Positions 1 to 12,320 of a stretch of 64,000 nt of DNA are shown piece after piece (the first letter of the stretch is position 1; every line of letters starts with the position of its first letter). The translations under genes and the position numbers were made by a program. This DNA comes from Delphinus delphis (lineage: Eukaryota; Chordata; Mammalia; Artiodactyla; Delphinidae). The notes under the pieces were generated by a model. The model was not told the origin of the DNA and ran no database searches. It saw only the letters and a program-made list of their open reading frames with translations. The DNA is taken from positions 122,989,838-123,053,837 of the forward strand of contig NC_082687.1 in the NCBI RefSeq assembly GCF_949987515.2. The letters run 5' to 3'.

Positions 1-1474
1 AGTGACAAGATTTGCCAGAACAAGTTTGAGGGAATGTGTTAGCTAAGCAACATACTATGGAAAATAATGTACTATGGGAATAAACTTAGTTTCTGAAGAT
101 TTCAATCAGGATGTGGCATCTATTTCAGTTAGAATTTATTGCTTTAGATTTCATTCTAGAGCATCCTAAAAGGATCATGTGGTTTTTGATATAAAGCAGA
201 GATCACATATACAACAACCCTAAAGAGGTTATCAAGAGTCTGCCAAAATTTAACTCATTTCAGTTTAGCACAGATGAATTTTTTTATTTGGTTGAGGAGA
301 AATCCATGTATGTATAGCCTCTATCCACCAGTTCTACGTCTTTCTTCTGCAGTTAGACAGAATAAGTCCAAATGATATCCATTCAAATATTTTAAACTTT
401 CTTCTTATCAAAACTACTATAGGATACTTTAATCCCTCATACATACGTACACACATACATACACATATACATAGTTTTCTTCAAGCTACACAAGGCAGAG
501 TCTCCAAACTGTTCATCATCTTGTTCAATTGCCTTTAAATGTTCTTGAAGTCCCCAATATTTCACTAAACATATTTTTATGTTACCCAGAATGGAACACA
601 ATATGATCAGGAGACTATCACTTCTCTGAGCTTTACATAGTCATGTTATACTATCGTCATTTCAAGCTTATAGTCAACTAATCCTTTGTTTCTGTCCTCC
701 ATTCTTTCCTCTACATAAAAGGTTTTTCTCAGCCATACACAACATCTCTTTAGGGACTTGCCTGAATAACCTAGTGTAAACTTTACCTTATATCTCCTTA
801 TGACATTCTTGGTTCTTTTACTATTTACCTTGTGGTTCAATCTCCTTCTATGACATCGTATAAATAAATGTTAGTTATAGTTTTGTTTTTTCCTTTAAGC
901 TTGATTCTGTGTTTCTTTCCTGGCATAACTGACTTGTTTGGCTGAAAAAAAAAAAGAAATCCTAAAGATGAGCTGGTTCTCTGGACTGTTTAAGCTTGAC
1001 TGTTGTGCCCACCAAATCATGGTAGAAGAGTCCTATTGGTAAGAACAGACTCCAAGTTCTTTTAATTAAAATACTGCCATGTTGTACTGGCACATTTAAG
1101 GCTGTAATGTGCCTCTAGACTTAAAAACACAACATCACCCTATCAACCTGAAGTAGTCTTATGAGGAAATAAAACAAAAATGAGAACTAATACTGATTAA
1201 GCCAGTAGACACAAATACCAGTATAAAAGTAATAAAATAGGGAGAAAAAATGTTATTTTCTACAACAAAATCCAGAAAGTGAGACACTCTAAATGAAAAA
1301 TACATTTCAAGATAAAAAGATATTGGTAGCTAATCTATACATTAAAAGTTGAAAGCCTTTACTTCATTTATTTTTAAATTAAAAATTTGAACAAAATTGA
1401 ATGTTTGATGATGTCAAGAAATTATTGTTTTTAATTGTGGTAATGGCATGGTGGTTACATTTTTTTAAAAAAGA
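1..1474. other. unassigned AT-rich sequence
   Basis: I recognise no gene and no named repeat family here apart from the short microsatellite listed separately. Open frames are under 70 codons and have no recognisable product. The interval may hold very diverged repeats that cannot be identified by eye. Confidence 0.5.
439..473. repeat. (CATA)n-like microsatellite
   Basis: An imperfect run alternates catacata and cacata units. The interruptions suggest an old, decaying microsatellite. Confidence 0.7.
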
Positions 1475-1700
1475 TCTTGCCTTTTAGAGCTCATAATGAA
1501 ATATTTACAGATGAAAAGATATAACTTCTGAGATTGGCTTCAAAATAATCCATGAAGGGAGAATTGTGTGGATAGAAATGAAACAAGATTAGAAATGAAC
1601 TGACAATTGTTCAAGCTGATTGATGATTATTTGGGAGTTCATTGTATTATTCTGTGTATTTTTTGTATATGTTGATGTTTCCCACAAAAAATTTTATGTA
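1475..1700 (+). mobile_element. ancient L1 (L1M-type) 3' end fragment
   Basis: The sequence matches the recurrent 3'UTR pattern of old mammalian L1 elements. It has a block around 'cttcaaaataatcca', then 'gaaacaagatt', 'caattgttcaagctg', a 'ttcattgtattattctgtgta' stretch and a terminal A-rich end. It is heavily diverged and non-coding. No target-site duplication is visible. The orientation follows the order of these blocks, and the exact subfamily is not assignable by eye. Confidence 0.7.
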
Positions 1701-1748
1701 TGACAGATGTTTTCTAAAGCATCTTATTAGCTAAATGCTGATGTAAAA

Positions 1749-1782
<34 letters not shown>

Positions 1783-1788
1783 ACACAA
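1749..1788. repeat. (CA)n microsatellite
   Basis: An almost pure AC dinucleotide tract of about 40 bp with a single T interruption near its 3' side. It is likely length-polymorphic. Confidence 0.95.
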
Positions 1789-1799
1789 ATATACATAAA

Positions 1800-2794
1800 G
1801 GATCATATAAGAATCTTTTTTTTTTAATTTAGAGTTCCATTTATACATCTAGTGGGTTCAGGCAATATTGAGAAAAAATAACTTTGAAATTAAAATGCAA
1901 TATGAAATGCAAAATGAAATGAATGCTAGAGAGTATAAAGTGTGAATTACTGTGCATGAGGTGCTTGTCTCTGACAAACTAATGGTATAATGAAAGAAGC
2001 AGATAAGCAAGTAACCGAAAAACAATGTGTTTATTGTTCTAATATATGCAAATCAACTGAGCTGTGGAAACAAAGGAAAACTATGACTAACTCTGCTTAC
2101 TTAGATAGAAGAAATACTTGGAAGGAAAGATAGACCAAGATGACAAAAAAGCAGGTTGATACTTGATTTTGAAAATTTCTAAATAATGTGCCAAAAATTT
2201 TGAAGTTAATCATGCAGGGGAGTCTTAGAGTTCTGTATTACACAAATTACCTTAAAAATAAAGAAAATAGTTAAAATATTCTGGTGATTTTATGGAGTAT
2301 GACTAGGAAAGGGAAGGATGAAGACAAGAGGCTTGGTTGAAAAACTATTCTGAATACACACAGGCACACACACACACACACACACAACATATATGTATTA
2401 CTGGATCTCTCTTTTTTTCTTTTTGGTCTTGGTATAGTGCTCTACATGATAATATAATATAGTGCTCTGCATAATTCATGTCCGTCAAAAATTGTAAGGA
2501 TAAGATAAACACTACTGTATTGAAACTTCTCTGTAGAGTAATGGATTTGAAACTGAGAATTGTTCTACTTATGTGTTAGTGTAATCATAACTACTCAGAT
2601 TTGACTAATATGTGACTTGAATATTTTTCTTAGCCTTCTAAAATAGCATATATATTTAAATACATAATATTTTGAAAGATTGGGCTTAATAATTTTGCCA
2701 AACAAATCTATATCTCTATTTTAGAACTAATAAGAAGTTTCATTTTCTAAGAAAAATTCTCTTAAAGGAGAATGATTAGTAATTCATATTAGTT
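1800..2794. other. unassigned sequence
   Basis: AT-rich sequence with one (CA)n tract and no other element or gene that I can identify. Confidence 0.45.
2354..2387. repeat. (CA)n microsatellite
   Basis: An AC dinucleotide run with one 'gg' interruption near its start. Confidence 0.9.
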
Positions 2795-3275
2795 GATTAC
2801 AGCCCCACCAGGAAAGATATTCCAGACTTCAGTGGGTTATGCACGATGGAAGTTTCTTCTCTCTCATATAACAATTCAATGGTAGGCAGGCATCAGAGCT
2901 GGTAAGTGGCTCTGCCAGGGTCTTTACGTGGCTAAAGTGGGGGTCCAATATGGCTGTTCCAGTTCTGGCATCTCCAAGTTAGTGAAAAGAGGGTGAGAAA
3001 CTTGGGGAGCAATGCCTAATTGTTTTAGAGCAAGACCTGGAAATAGTGTATGTTTTTTAACAAAACTCATGTTCTCTCTCTTCCTAAAATGTAAATTGTG
3101 CTTATCATGTACCAGATATTATTTTAAGCCTTTATAAGACAACAGCTGAGAACATCCCATGACTAATCACATAGGAAGCTGGGAAATATAGCCTTTAGTT
3201 TGGTGACCATGTACACAACTAAAAGGAAGCCTATTACTGTGGGAGAAGGGGAGAACAAATATGAGGAATCTCTAA
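2795..3275 (+). mobile_element. ancient dispersed repeat, family uncertain
   Basis: Two blocks match a common old mammalian repeat that I recall but cannot name with certainty. The left block holds 'tttcttctctctcatataac', 'caatggtaggcagg' and 'aatatggctg'. The right block (about 3170-3265) holds 'gaagctgggaaatatagcc', 'gtgaccatgtacacaact' and 'gagaaggggagaac'. They are in the expected order, with a MIR-like stretch between them. The sequence is non-coding and diverged. Confidence 0.5.
3092..3145 (+). mobile_element. possible MIR SINE fragment
   Basis: The stretch 'gtgcttatcatgtaccagat' followed by 'ttttaagcctttata' resembles the MIR core ('tatgtgccaggcactgttct'). It is only about 50 bp long and strongly diverged, so this is a weak call. 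If real, it lies inside the older repeat around it. Confidence 0.35.
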
Positions 3276-3279
3276 GAGT

Positions 3280-6184
3280 TTGCTATAAAGACTACAAAAA
3301 ATTACATAAAAAAGAAAAAAAAGAATACTGAAGTTGAAGAAATGCCTTAGTTAACCAAAGAAAGAAAATAGAGCACCCAACACATGTGGTGATAATTTAC
3401 CAAAGTTCTTCCTGTTCTTTTTAAATTTGCTCCTAGAGTGTTTTATTTCATAAATAGAGTATTGTTTGGCTGACCTAAAAAAGGAGAAAAATAGATGGAA
3501 GACAGATAATTAGTTTTCTCTATAATGCTCATTTTTTCTCCTTTAACAGAGAAGGAAAAATTTAAGATATTTAATCTATTCCCTTAAAAAATACATGCAT
3601 ATTAATTGTTTAATTTCTTCTTCCAAATATTTTGATAGGACTGAAGTATAACAAAGCATGTATTTTCCTTATTCTAGAATTCAGTCAAATTCAGTGTCAT
3701 GAATTACTGTGAAAAAAGACCCTCAAGAAAACTGCTCACATGGTCTTGTCAAACTGTATAGTATACAAGAAAATTACCTTGACCACAGTGAACATAAAGG
3801 TACATAAACTTTAAAATTTTTTTAAATCTTATAGTGTTTGCCTATAGTATACAGCATTTGAGACTAAATGTAAAACTCATTTGATTGACTATGCTTGTGG
3901 CTAGAAGCCGATAGACCAAGAGGAGGAAAGGAGAGCTATCAAACTGCAAATAACTGCCAGCCTTATGGCAGTGTCTGGTGAGAAGTTCTTTCTTAATCAC
4001 CACACACTGTCCTGACACTGAGTGTACAAATTACTCAAAATATTCAACTGCTTCTGCCTTTCAGTTAAATAGATATGAAACACATAGAAATGGAAACAAG
4101 ACAGACTTTGAACTTTTGATACTTCATGTGAACTTCCATTTTAAACATACATTTCTCAGCTGTTAGTTCTCACTTCAGTTTCAGAACAATATTTTTGACC
4201 TTACCTCCCTACTAGTTTTGTTATATGAAGCGAGTAAGTGTATTCTCCCCTGGGATCCTCGAAAAATGACTTAATTTGACAAAGAAATAATCTCTCTCTC
4301 TCTCTTTCTCTCTCGTTCTCTTTCTCTTTCTTTTTTCTTTTTTCTTTTTTTGACCAGAAGCCAATGTTAAACCTGAAAAATGATACTTTACCCTTATATC
4401 AGCAGACTTCCCAAAGATAAATAACTAGAAAAGGCTTGCTAAATAAATTATTTAAGGATACTCTAAGATTCCTTTATGGTACTTTTAGCTGTCTAATTAG
4501 GCAGGTACAGTAAATCCTGATGTACAATAACAAGTAGCTATAATAATACAGATGTCTATTGTTTGGCTCATAAAATTAAGAAAAAAATAAGCTCTTTGTT
4601 GTTTTTAAAATGCAGCCAAAGCTGAATTTTTAACCTTATATAAATCTTAAATCAGTCTGACATCATTGCACAGAGTAAAATGCCAGTTTTCAGCTATAAT
4701 ATCTGCTTGTCTATGAAAGAAAACAAAAGCAAAAATAACAGAAATGTTTGGTATCTGATTATTCTTTTCATTTTCTTTTATCTGTTACCAATAATTTAAT
4801 GACAAATGATTATTTGTTCTTAAATTAAAAGTGGAAAGAATAAGTGTTTGGAAAAATTCATTGTCATGAGGTTTTGGAATTTGTAGTTTTGTCAGTTCAT
4901 AATATTTCCACCTTGTGAATAAAATGGACCTACTTATTTTAGTTGATCTTTCTTCTTTTCAGCTTTCTAATCTATGAGAACATAATTGTCCAGTTGCAAA
5001 AAATAGATGTGTGTACAATAAATACTAGTAAAATTTCCAAATATTGTGATTAAGGCATTTTTACTTTCTATATTTAATTTTTTACTTGGTTTCTCTTGTA
5101 AGAAATATGTCAAACAATTGTTTTATTCTTAATTGACAATATCTTTTTCTGGGAGGTCAAATTGGGTATAGGAGGTAATGATAGAGGAAAAAATGTTTTG
5201 CAGTTAATCTATTTGCTGTTTATGTAGTATGACATTTGTTTTAATCTCTTCTTATATTATTTACACACATCTCACCTTTGATTATCTTCCATTAGGATTC
5301 AAAAGCATCATATGGGCAGTAGGGAAAGTCATAAGAACCTCAAACTCTAATCCAGTGATTTTTGGATTTTTTTTTTTTTTGGAGTGCCACAAATCCTTAA
5401 AGATAATAAACTAAATTTAACAGGTTGTGAATGATATTTTTAACAAAATAAAATCAAAAAGTAAAAATAAAAGTGCATCACTTGTGGTAAAAGTAAATAG
5501 GGTTTCAGGAAACTTTGTTTGAGTTTGTGTATGTGTGTGTACTGGATAAAATGTACTACTTTCTTTAAGGCATGGTCAAAGCTTGACAAAACCAAACTAG
5601 GTGAAGTTCAGAGGCCCTTCAGTACACTCAAGTTGCCTTCTGATCCTAGCTAGTCCCTTTCCAGTTCACCAAGAAAAGTTGAAAACCTCATACCTAAATC
5701 ACTGCTTCTGGTAACTGGGCAAAAATAAAGACCACAATCCCCCCCCAGGAGAATAACAGACCCAGCTTCTAAACAGCCTCTTGCTGTAACTGTTGCAGGA
5801 TTTCATACCTAAATTTTAAAGACATAATAAATAATCAACAGGCTTGGGTTTTTTTGATTGAAAACCACAGTTTCTACTAACTTTCCCTCAAAATACCTAT
5901 CAATAAAATAGAAAAGTCAGAAATGACATCAATATCAGAAATTGAGTCTATTAAATAAAGTAACGCTGGAATCTGGGAGAGTTCTCTATTAACTATAAAG
6001 CAGATGGAGTCAGATGTTTCAGAAAAAAATTGTCTTAGGTTTCAATGTAAAAGAAGGTAGAAATTATCTTTATAATTTGCCCCTTTTTTCAAGGAACTTA
6101 AATTTTAACCAGAAAATTTGGCTTCCATTTTGAAAACTCTTTCTTACTGAGTCCTGACATTTTTAATAGTGGCATTTTTTTTTA
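3280..6184. other. unassigned AT-rich sequence
   Basis: No gene or named repeat was recognised apart from the polypyrimidine tract at 4291-4351. A 14-base T run at 5370-5383 and a C8 run near 5740 are the only other low-complexity marks. Small open frames (about 60 codons) have no recognisable features. Confidence 0.45.
4291..4351. repeat. polypyrimidine (TC)n / T-rich tract
   Basis: About 60 bp made almost entirely of T and C on the + strand, starting as a pure (TC)n run and degrading to ctttt units. A single G interrupts it. Confidence 0.9.
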
Positions 6185-6342
6185 CACAAATTAGTATCAC
6201 CTGCATTTTGTCAATGAGGAAACTGGGAAAGAATTATGTAACATGGCTAAAGTCACATCGCTGTGATGTGATGGAGGCAAAATTTGACCCCAGCACTCTG
6301 ACCCCTAGTCTGCATGTCAAATTATCACAGTACACTGCCACT
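6180..6342 (+). mobile_element. MIR SINE
   Basis: Recognisable MIR landmarks appear in order: 'attttgtcaatgaggaaact' (consensus ttttacagatgaggaaact), 'catggctaaagtcacatcgc' (consensus cccaaggtcacacagc), then 'tttgaccccagcactctgac'. MIR is an ancient tRNA-derived SINE that is no longer mobile. The internal (CORE) part and the 3' side are present. Confidence 0.8.
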
Positions 6343-7335
6343 GAATATTACTCTAAAAATCATTTATTTTAGAACCTAAGTTACGTATCAAGAAAAGTTT
6401 TAATATATTCAATAGACTTCAAGAATCCTATGAAATGTAATCTTTTGACTAAAACCAGTCTTTGAGTCTTCAAAAGAACAAGAGTTTTATATAAAATATC
6501 TTCAATAAACTAATAATTATGGCATTTCAAAAGCTGTAATGGGAGAATATGAGACAAAAAGTTAATAGGTTGAGATGAAAAGGGAAATTAATAAGCAAAA
6601 GAGGTATTCAAAAAAACCTAAAACAAAGAAAATAGAATAAAATTATATACTGATGGATATAAAAGCAAGACTAATTGAGAAACCTGAAATACAGAAAAAA
6701 TCTAAAGTAGATTGAACAATGAGATAGGATTTGATAGATTTGGAGGAAAAAGAATGGAGATACCTGATGTTCTTGAAAATATAGAAGCAAGGCAGCCTGA
6801 AACAGTAGAAGAATATCTTTCCTTTCCTGACAAAAAACAATGTATCAACAAACAAGTTATGCCAGAATTCAAGAAAAGCTAAGATGTAAAGACCCTTAAC
6901 AAGATAAATACTGGAAAGATATTTTTCCCCAACAAGGAATAAGAAGATTATCAGGCATATAAGCAGAAAAGGGTTCCATTGCAAATGAACAAGCTTTCAA
7001 TGTGTACTTTTACTTTGCAACTTTAAATAACAAAGTGCAATCAACACATATGCATCTAGATAATGTTGTGGTAAAAAAAAGTGTGCACTCAAAATTTTAT
7101 ATCATGCATTTAATGCATATGTATGAATGCAAATACATGAATCCTTAGCTATGCAAAGTAAGAAAAGTGTCACATATGTATCTTTAAAAATTACTTTCTA
7201 AAAAATTTACTATTTCTTAAGAACTGCATTATCTCTTTAATCAGAAAAAAATTATACATGATATAAATATAAACTATATCTATTAAACCTAATATGAAAT
7301 GACATGAAATATACTTACTTTTTAAATCAGTATTT

Positions 7336-7395
7336 AATAATATGGATAATTATGGATAATAATAATAATACATAATATAATGATAATAATATGGA
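7336..7395. repeat. (AAT/GATAAT)n-like simple repeat
   Basis: Repeated ataat, ggataat and aataat units make up an AT-rich imperfect trinucleotide repeat. Confidence 0.75.
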
Positions 7396-8832
7396 TATGT
7401 CAGTAAATTACATTTATATAAAGTTTAAATTAGTATTCATTTAAATAATATTATATAAACACAACTACAGTTTAAAAGAACACAGGAAGAGGTGCCCTAA
7501 AACATCAAGAGCATTTGTCTGTTGTAGTAAGTCTATGGATAATTTTTTCTTTTTTCTTTCTTCTTTTGGGTATTCTAAATATTCTGTTTGGGAGTCATTT
7601 ACTATCTCTAAGCATGAGGAATTAAAGCATATCGATAAATAGAAAGAAAGCCCTCCTTGTTCCACCCACCCTCCAGAAGGAGTAATGTAAGACAGCTGAA
7701 CAACAGTCTTAGGTGCCTACTAACAGTCCAAGAAGGCCAAACATTGGAATCCTCACTCCCTTGCTTTTAATCTCAGTTAACAATTAGTCCTGAATTTCCC
7801 TGCAAGACTTCTTGGAAGACAGCATAAAGAAGATGCAGCTATCTTTTCTTTGTATCTTTGTTTCTGTTTTTATTTTTTATGTTGTGCTCAGTTTACCCAG
7901 TTTTAGGTGCCTTAGGTTGCCTGGTCCAAAAATCTTCTAACAACTAGGAACTTTTAAACTATTCAGCCCAAATGAGTTATCTAGTCCTGATGAAAATAGG
8001 CAAACTTGAAATCATATAACCTCATGTTCCAAAAGTTGAATGATTGCACTTTCTTTGACCTTTAAGTATATTGTGACACACCCTTATGTTGCCTGAAAAA
8101 TCCTCCTCTGACATGTAGCAGAAAGAGATTTAAATGACCTTTTTAGCTAACGTTTCTTCTGGGCTTTGTTTACAATAATCCTAGTTCCAACAGAAAACAA
8201 ATTACCTCATGTACAAGGCTTTTGGTCCAATTTTTTTGATCCAGCCACCTATGTATAACTTTAGTAGATAAAAGGTGAGCAAGCCACAGTGATATCCAAA
8301 GAAATGAGAAAATTTCTGAGACACCAAATTTGTTAAATGTGTGTTAACTGAATGAAATTGTAATTCCTGGTGAGACAATCATTTTTGTAAAGTGCATCTA
8401 GAACCATAAATTGGAGAGTCTACCTTGACAGCTTTTAAAATGTTATGTAATCACTCATTAGCAAATAAATTATGGGAGCTTGAATGATGGAATAGTTCTA
8501 TTGATGAAAGATATATCTGAATAAAATGAGAAATAATTGGCTATACCAATTTATATTCTAAACTATACTGTTAAATTTCACTTTTAGGGAAATATTGAGA
8601 TGTAGTTATAATCATTAACAATTGAGGAACATGCATTATTATTTAATAAAAAGTTATGTTTCATATTTAAATTTTCAGGTTATGTGTCTTAAACTTCATT
8701 AAAAGTAATTTGCTTCCCTTTTCACTTACCCTATTCTGCCAATATTTCTATCTGTGAGTTTTGCATAAAAATACAATAAGCCAAGAAAAGATTTTGAAAG
8801 CCTTTGTGCCTTTTGATAAAGGCACTGCTAGT

Positions 8833-8859
8833 GGGGGTGGGGATGGGAGTGGGAAGGGG
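8833..8859 (+). other. guanine-run block with G-quadruplex potential
   Basis: Five guanine runs of three to five bases are separated by loops of one to three bases. This fits the canonical G3+N1-7 quadruplex pattern within AT-rich flanks. Folding is inferred, not shown. Confidence 0.7.
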
Positions 8860-9714
8860 AGTAGATGAACAACTTCTAACAGGAACAAGAACATTTGCTT
8901 TGCTGTTGCTGTTTGGATGAAGGTTTATATCATTTCAATGGAAAAACTAGAAAAAAGGGTGAGATTATGTTGGTAGAAAGAAATAGTAATAGAGTAGGAA
9001 GGGAGCTAAGGAAAATGTTTCCTTGCTAGAATATTCCTCCATACTGGGCATTCTTAAATGACAATGACTGATTTGTGAGAACTGTGTACATACATACATA
9101 ACTGAGGACCTGCTGGTTTGGGGTCCTAGAAATCTGGAATAGGAACAATGCTAAAGCTCTCTGGGATAATGAATGTGAATGAAGTTAATAGATGTTTTAA
9201 ATACTTACTACAAGTGATCTCCTATCTCCACTGATAAACACAGAACATACTTACATGTCACACACATATTTAGTGAATTACATCTTAAAATATTCATCTT
9301 TGTGCTTTTCTTTCCACACTCATCGGTCTTCCACACTGAATCAAGAACAATTAAGATTTATATAGCAGAAAAGGTATAAGAAAGAAAGAATCAAATGTTT
9401 TGAATATCAAACTAGTATCTTGAGAATTAAAAAGAACGCCTGAAACCACTAGTATCTAGGGTTTAAAAAAATATTATTTAGTAATATTAATTTAGTGTTG
9501 ACTATCTAGTAAATTATAAAAGGAATAGATAGCCAGATTACCATGCTGTGCCCTTCGGCTATGAGGAAATAACAGAAGAAACCCTGGATAAATCTGTGCC
9601 ATGAAATGAGACAAATAGATGTGGAGAACCGTGTGGAGAGGAGGGAAATCAGTATGAAGAGACTTCCAAGCTCCTCGTATAGCCAGCACTGGAAAGTTTC
9701 ATGGAAAAGTATTT

Positions 9715-10095
9715 CAAGTATCTATTGCTTTATAACAAATCATCCCACAATTTAATGGATTAAAATAAGAAAAATGATTTGTTACCTCTCATTTTTTCTA
9801 CGGGTCATCAATTTGGATAGGGTATCTCTGCTCTGTGATTTTTGGGGTCTTAATTGCAAGACTTGAAGTCTGGAAGCTGTCATCTTCTAAAGACATCTTC
9901 TAAAGACATCTCCTAAAGACATCTTCATTCACATCTTGCAGTCAATGCTCGCTATCAGCTCAGACCTTAGTTGGGGCTGTTAATAGGAATACATACACAT
10001 CGTCTCTCATTGTCGTCTGGTATTCCTTACAACATGGTAGCTGGGTTCCAGAGGTGAGTATCTTAAGAGAGAAAAAAAGAGAATGAGAGCACCAA
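9715..10095 (+). mobile_element. ancient dispersed repeat, left part (split by L1)
   Basis: The opening 'tataacaaatcatcccacaa' and later 'acaacatggtagctgggttc' and 'cttaagagag' match the order of a common old mammalian repeat. I think it is an LTR or DNA-transposon relic, but I cannot name it securely. It resumes at 10623 after an inserted L1 3' end, so the two parts belong to one element. Confidence 0.6.
9881..9926. repeat. 13-bp tandem repeat, about 3.5 copies
   Basis: The unit catcttctaaaga occurs at 9881, 9894 and 9907 (the last with one substitution), followed by a partial copy. It is a local expansion inside the ancient repeat. Confidence 0.9.
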
Positions 10096-10622
10096 GCAAA
10101 AGGTATTTTATTTATCCAAAATAACTGAAACCAGAATTTTGAAGAGATATTAGCACTCCCATGTTCATTACAGCACTACTTACAATAGCTAAGATGTGGA
10201 AACAATCTAAATGTCTATCAATGGATGAATGGTTAAAGAAAATGTGGTATATACATACAATGGAATATTGCACAGCAGTAAAAGAGAAGGAAATTCTACA
10301 TATGTGATAACATGGGTAAACCTTGAGGTCATTACACCAGGTGAAATAAGCCAGTCGCAGAAGAACAAATTCCACTTTATATGAGGTATCTAAAATAGTC
10401 AAACTCATAGAATCAAAAAGTGGTTGCCAGAGGTCAAGTGAAAGCAGGAATGGGGGGTAAATAGTCAATGGACATAAAGTTTCAGTTAAGCCAGATGAGT
10501 TAGTTCTAGAGGTCTGCTGTACATTAGTTGGCAATACTGCATTTTACACTTAAGAATTTGTTGAGGGTAGATCTCATGTCAAGAGTTCTTACCACAATAA
10601 AATAATTCTTTTAAAGAAACAA
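10096..10622 (+). mobile_element. ancient L1 3' end (ORF2 tail and 3'UTR) inserted in an older repeat
   Basis: The sequence holds the end of L1 ORF2, readable as 'ttacaatagctaagatgtgg', 'aatggatgaatggttaaag' and 'tacaatggaatattgcacag'. It continues through the 3'UTR with 'gaatcaaaaagtggttgcca' and 'cacttaagaatttg', and ends in an A-rich tail near 10600. Old L1 3'UTRs show this same order. The element is 5' truncated and carries many stops. It interrupts an older repeat whose halves lie on both sides. Confidence 0.85.
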
Positions 10623-10740
10623 CAAAGAAAGTCACATAGCATCATTTCCATAGTACACCAATGGTCAGGGTAATTATAAGTACCTGCCCAGGTTCGAGAG
10701 AGGGAACAAATCCCATCAATTTATATACATATTGCTATTT
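10623..10740 (+). mobile_element. ancient dispersed repeat, right part
   Basis: Sequence including 'gaaagtcacatagcatcatt', 'caatggtcagggt' and 'acctgcccaggttcgagag' continues the family seen at 9715-10095. Its start coincides with the end of the inserted L1. Confidence 0.6.
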
Positions 10741-11394
10741 TTGGAAAATACAATCTGCCAAACTGAGGTGATAGCAAACCACCCCAACAACCAAAATGAG
10801 TACATCATGATATCTGTGGGGAAAAGCCACAAGAGGTGTGCTCTTGTTCACAGTTTGAATGAGAGTATTCTTTGATAGTGGCTACACAGAATTTCCTGAG
10901 GAAGGTGAAAGCTTATACATCAGGACTTTGATGCACCCCACCCAAAAGCCCCCTATAACACTGGATACCCTCAGCCCCATGAAACTTCAGGTCAAGTCTT
11001 AGTCACCAGAGGGGTGTTTAGAGTTTGGAAGGAAACACCCAAGTAATTGACGAATTACAGTAAAGAAAATTGTGTCAAGGATGCTATTGCTAGGAAATGC
11101 TTCCACATCCTACCTCTTGTCACTTGATTTGCACTGGGATTTTACAACTCATTGTCACCGAGTCCCAGGATAGCCCTCATATCCAGAGTTCCACAGTTGT
11201 CCTTAAATGAAACCATCAACATCAGTTTTTTAAAATTCCTCTCCTCACAGAGACCTCAAAAAGAGTTCAGAAGACCTGCTATGAGAAAGATGTTACTCCA
11301 TTCCTCTCATTGTGTCCCTTTCTCACCCACTCACCTAATAAAATCTGTTTCTTTTCCAATTACAAAATAATGCTACTAAGTAAATAGAGATATA
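10741..11394. other. unassigned sequence
   Basis: Somewhat less AT-rich than its surroundings. A plus-strand frame of 72 codons at 11152-11370 has no recognisable product. I identify no repeat family. Confidence 0.4.
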
Positions 11395-12320
11395 TGTCTA
11401 TGGGTTAGAAGATTCAATGCTGTTAAAATGTCAACTTTATAAAAATTGATCAGAAAGGTTTCAGACAATCCCAATCAAAATTACAATGGGTTTTTGTTTT
11501 TAGAAATCAACAAGCTGATTTTAATATTCGTATAAAAATGCAAAGAACCTGGAATAGCCAAAATTGCTTTGAAAAGGAAGGTTGAAGTTGAAGGATATAC
11601 ATGACTTAATTATGAGACTTAGTAAAATGCTATAGTAATTGAGCCAACATGGCACTGAGTAAAAGATAGATTTGTACATAAAAGGAAAAAAATTGAGCAT
11701 CTAGAAGTAGATTCACACATACATAGTAAATGGATTTTCCACAAAGATGTCAAGGTATTTGACTATGAAAAATTCTTTTCAACAAGTGATGCTGGAACAA
11801 TTGAATATCATCATATGAAATTAAATGAATTAAAACTTGACTCTTACATCATACCATATACACAGATAAACTCATAATTGATCATAGACCTAAAGGTTAG
11901 ATCCAAAATTAGAAAACTTTTTAGAATAAAATATAGGAGAAAAAATCTTGTGATCTTGGGTTCTGGATAGATTTCTTGGAAAGCACACAAAAAACATAAA
12001 TCCTAAAAAAACTGATAAATTGGACTTGATATATATTGAAACCTTTTAATCCTCCAAAAATACTGTTTTAAAAAATGAGAAGACAATCCAGAGTCTGGGA
12101 AAAGAATATTTGCAAAATATAACTAAGTAGTTGTACCCAGAATATATAAAGGATTTTTACAACTTAAGAAGACATGAAACAACTTGACAAAAAGTTGGTA
12201 TAATGTTGACATCAAAGGTGCTAGAGAAACATTTTAGGGTGATGGACATGTTCTACATCACAATTATGGAGATGGTTACAAAAGTATATGCCTTAGACAA
12301 AAGCAATCAAAATTTAAATT
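11395..12320 (+). mobile_element. ancient L1 (L1M-type), ORF2 C-terminal part and 3'UTR
   Basis: Blocks typical of the last third of L1 ORF2 occur in order: 'caatcccaatcaaaattaca', 'atgcaaagaacctggaatag', 'agtaattgagccaacatg', 'acctaaaggttagatcc' and 'gacaatccagagtctggga'. A 3'UTR-like block, 'gggtgatggacatgttctac', follows near 12238. Frameshifts and stops break the reading frame throughout. It is a non-functional remnant. Confidence 0.85.

Larger units (their letters stand above)
6345..9714. other. unassigned AT-rich sequence
   Basis: No gene or confident repeat was found. A minus-strand open frame of 113 codons at 6643-6984 is rich in F, L and I, as expected from AT-rich noise, and has no recognisable domain. 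Local marks are an AAT-type microsatellite at 7336-7395 and a guanine-rich block at 8833-8859. Confidence 0.45.

Noticed and set aside
1749..1788. Direct-repeat arrays considered as CRISPR
   Set aside because: All regular arrays here are dinucleotide or short-unit simple repeats without unique spacers. The window is mammalian, so CRISPR arrays are not expected.
6643..6984. 113-codon minus-strand frame that looks like a membrane protein
   Set aside because: The F/L/I/Y-rich composition is what AT-rich non-coding DNA gives when translated. There is no signal-peptide pattern, domain or supporting context.
10112..10534. 140-codon minus-strand frame
   Set aside because: It is antisense to an old L1 ORF2 tail and 3'UTR and is therefore a shadow.
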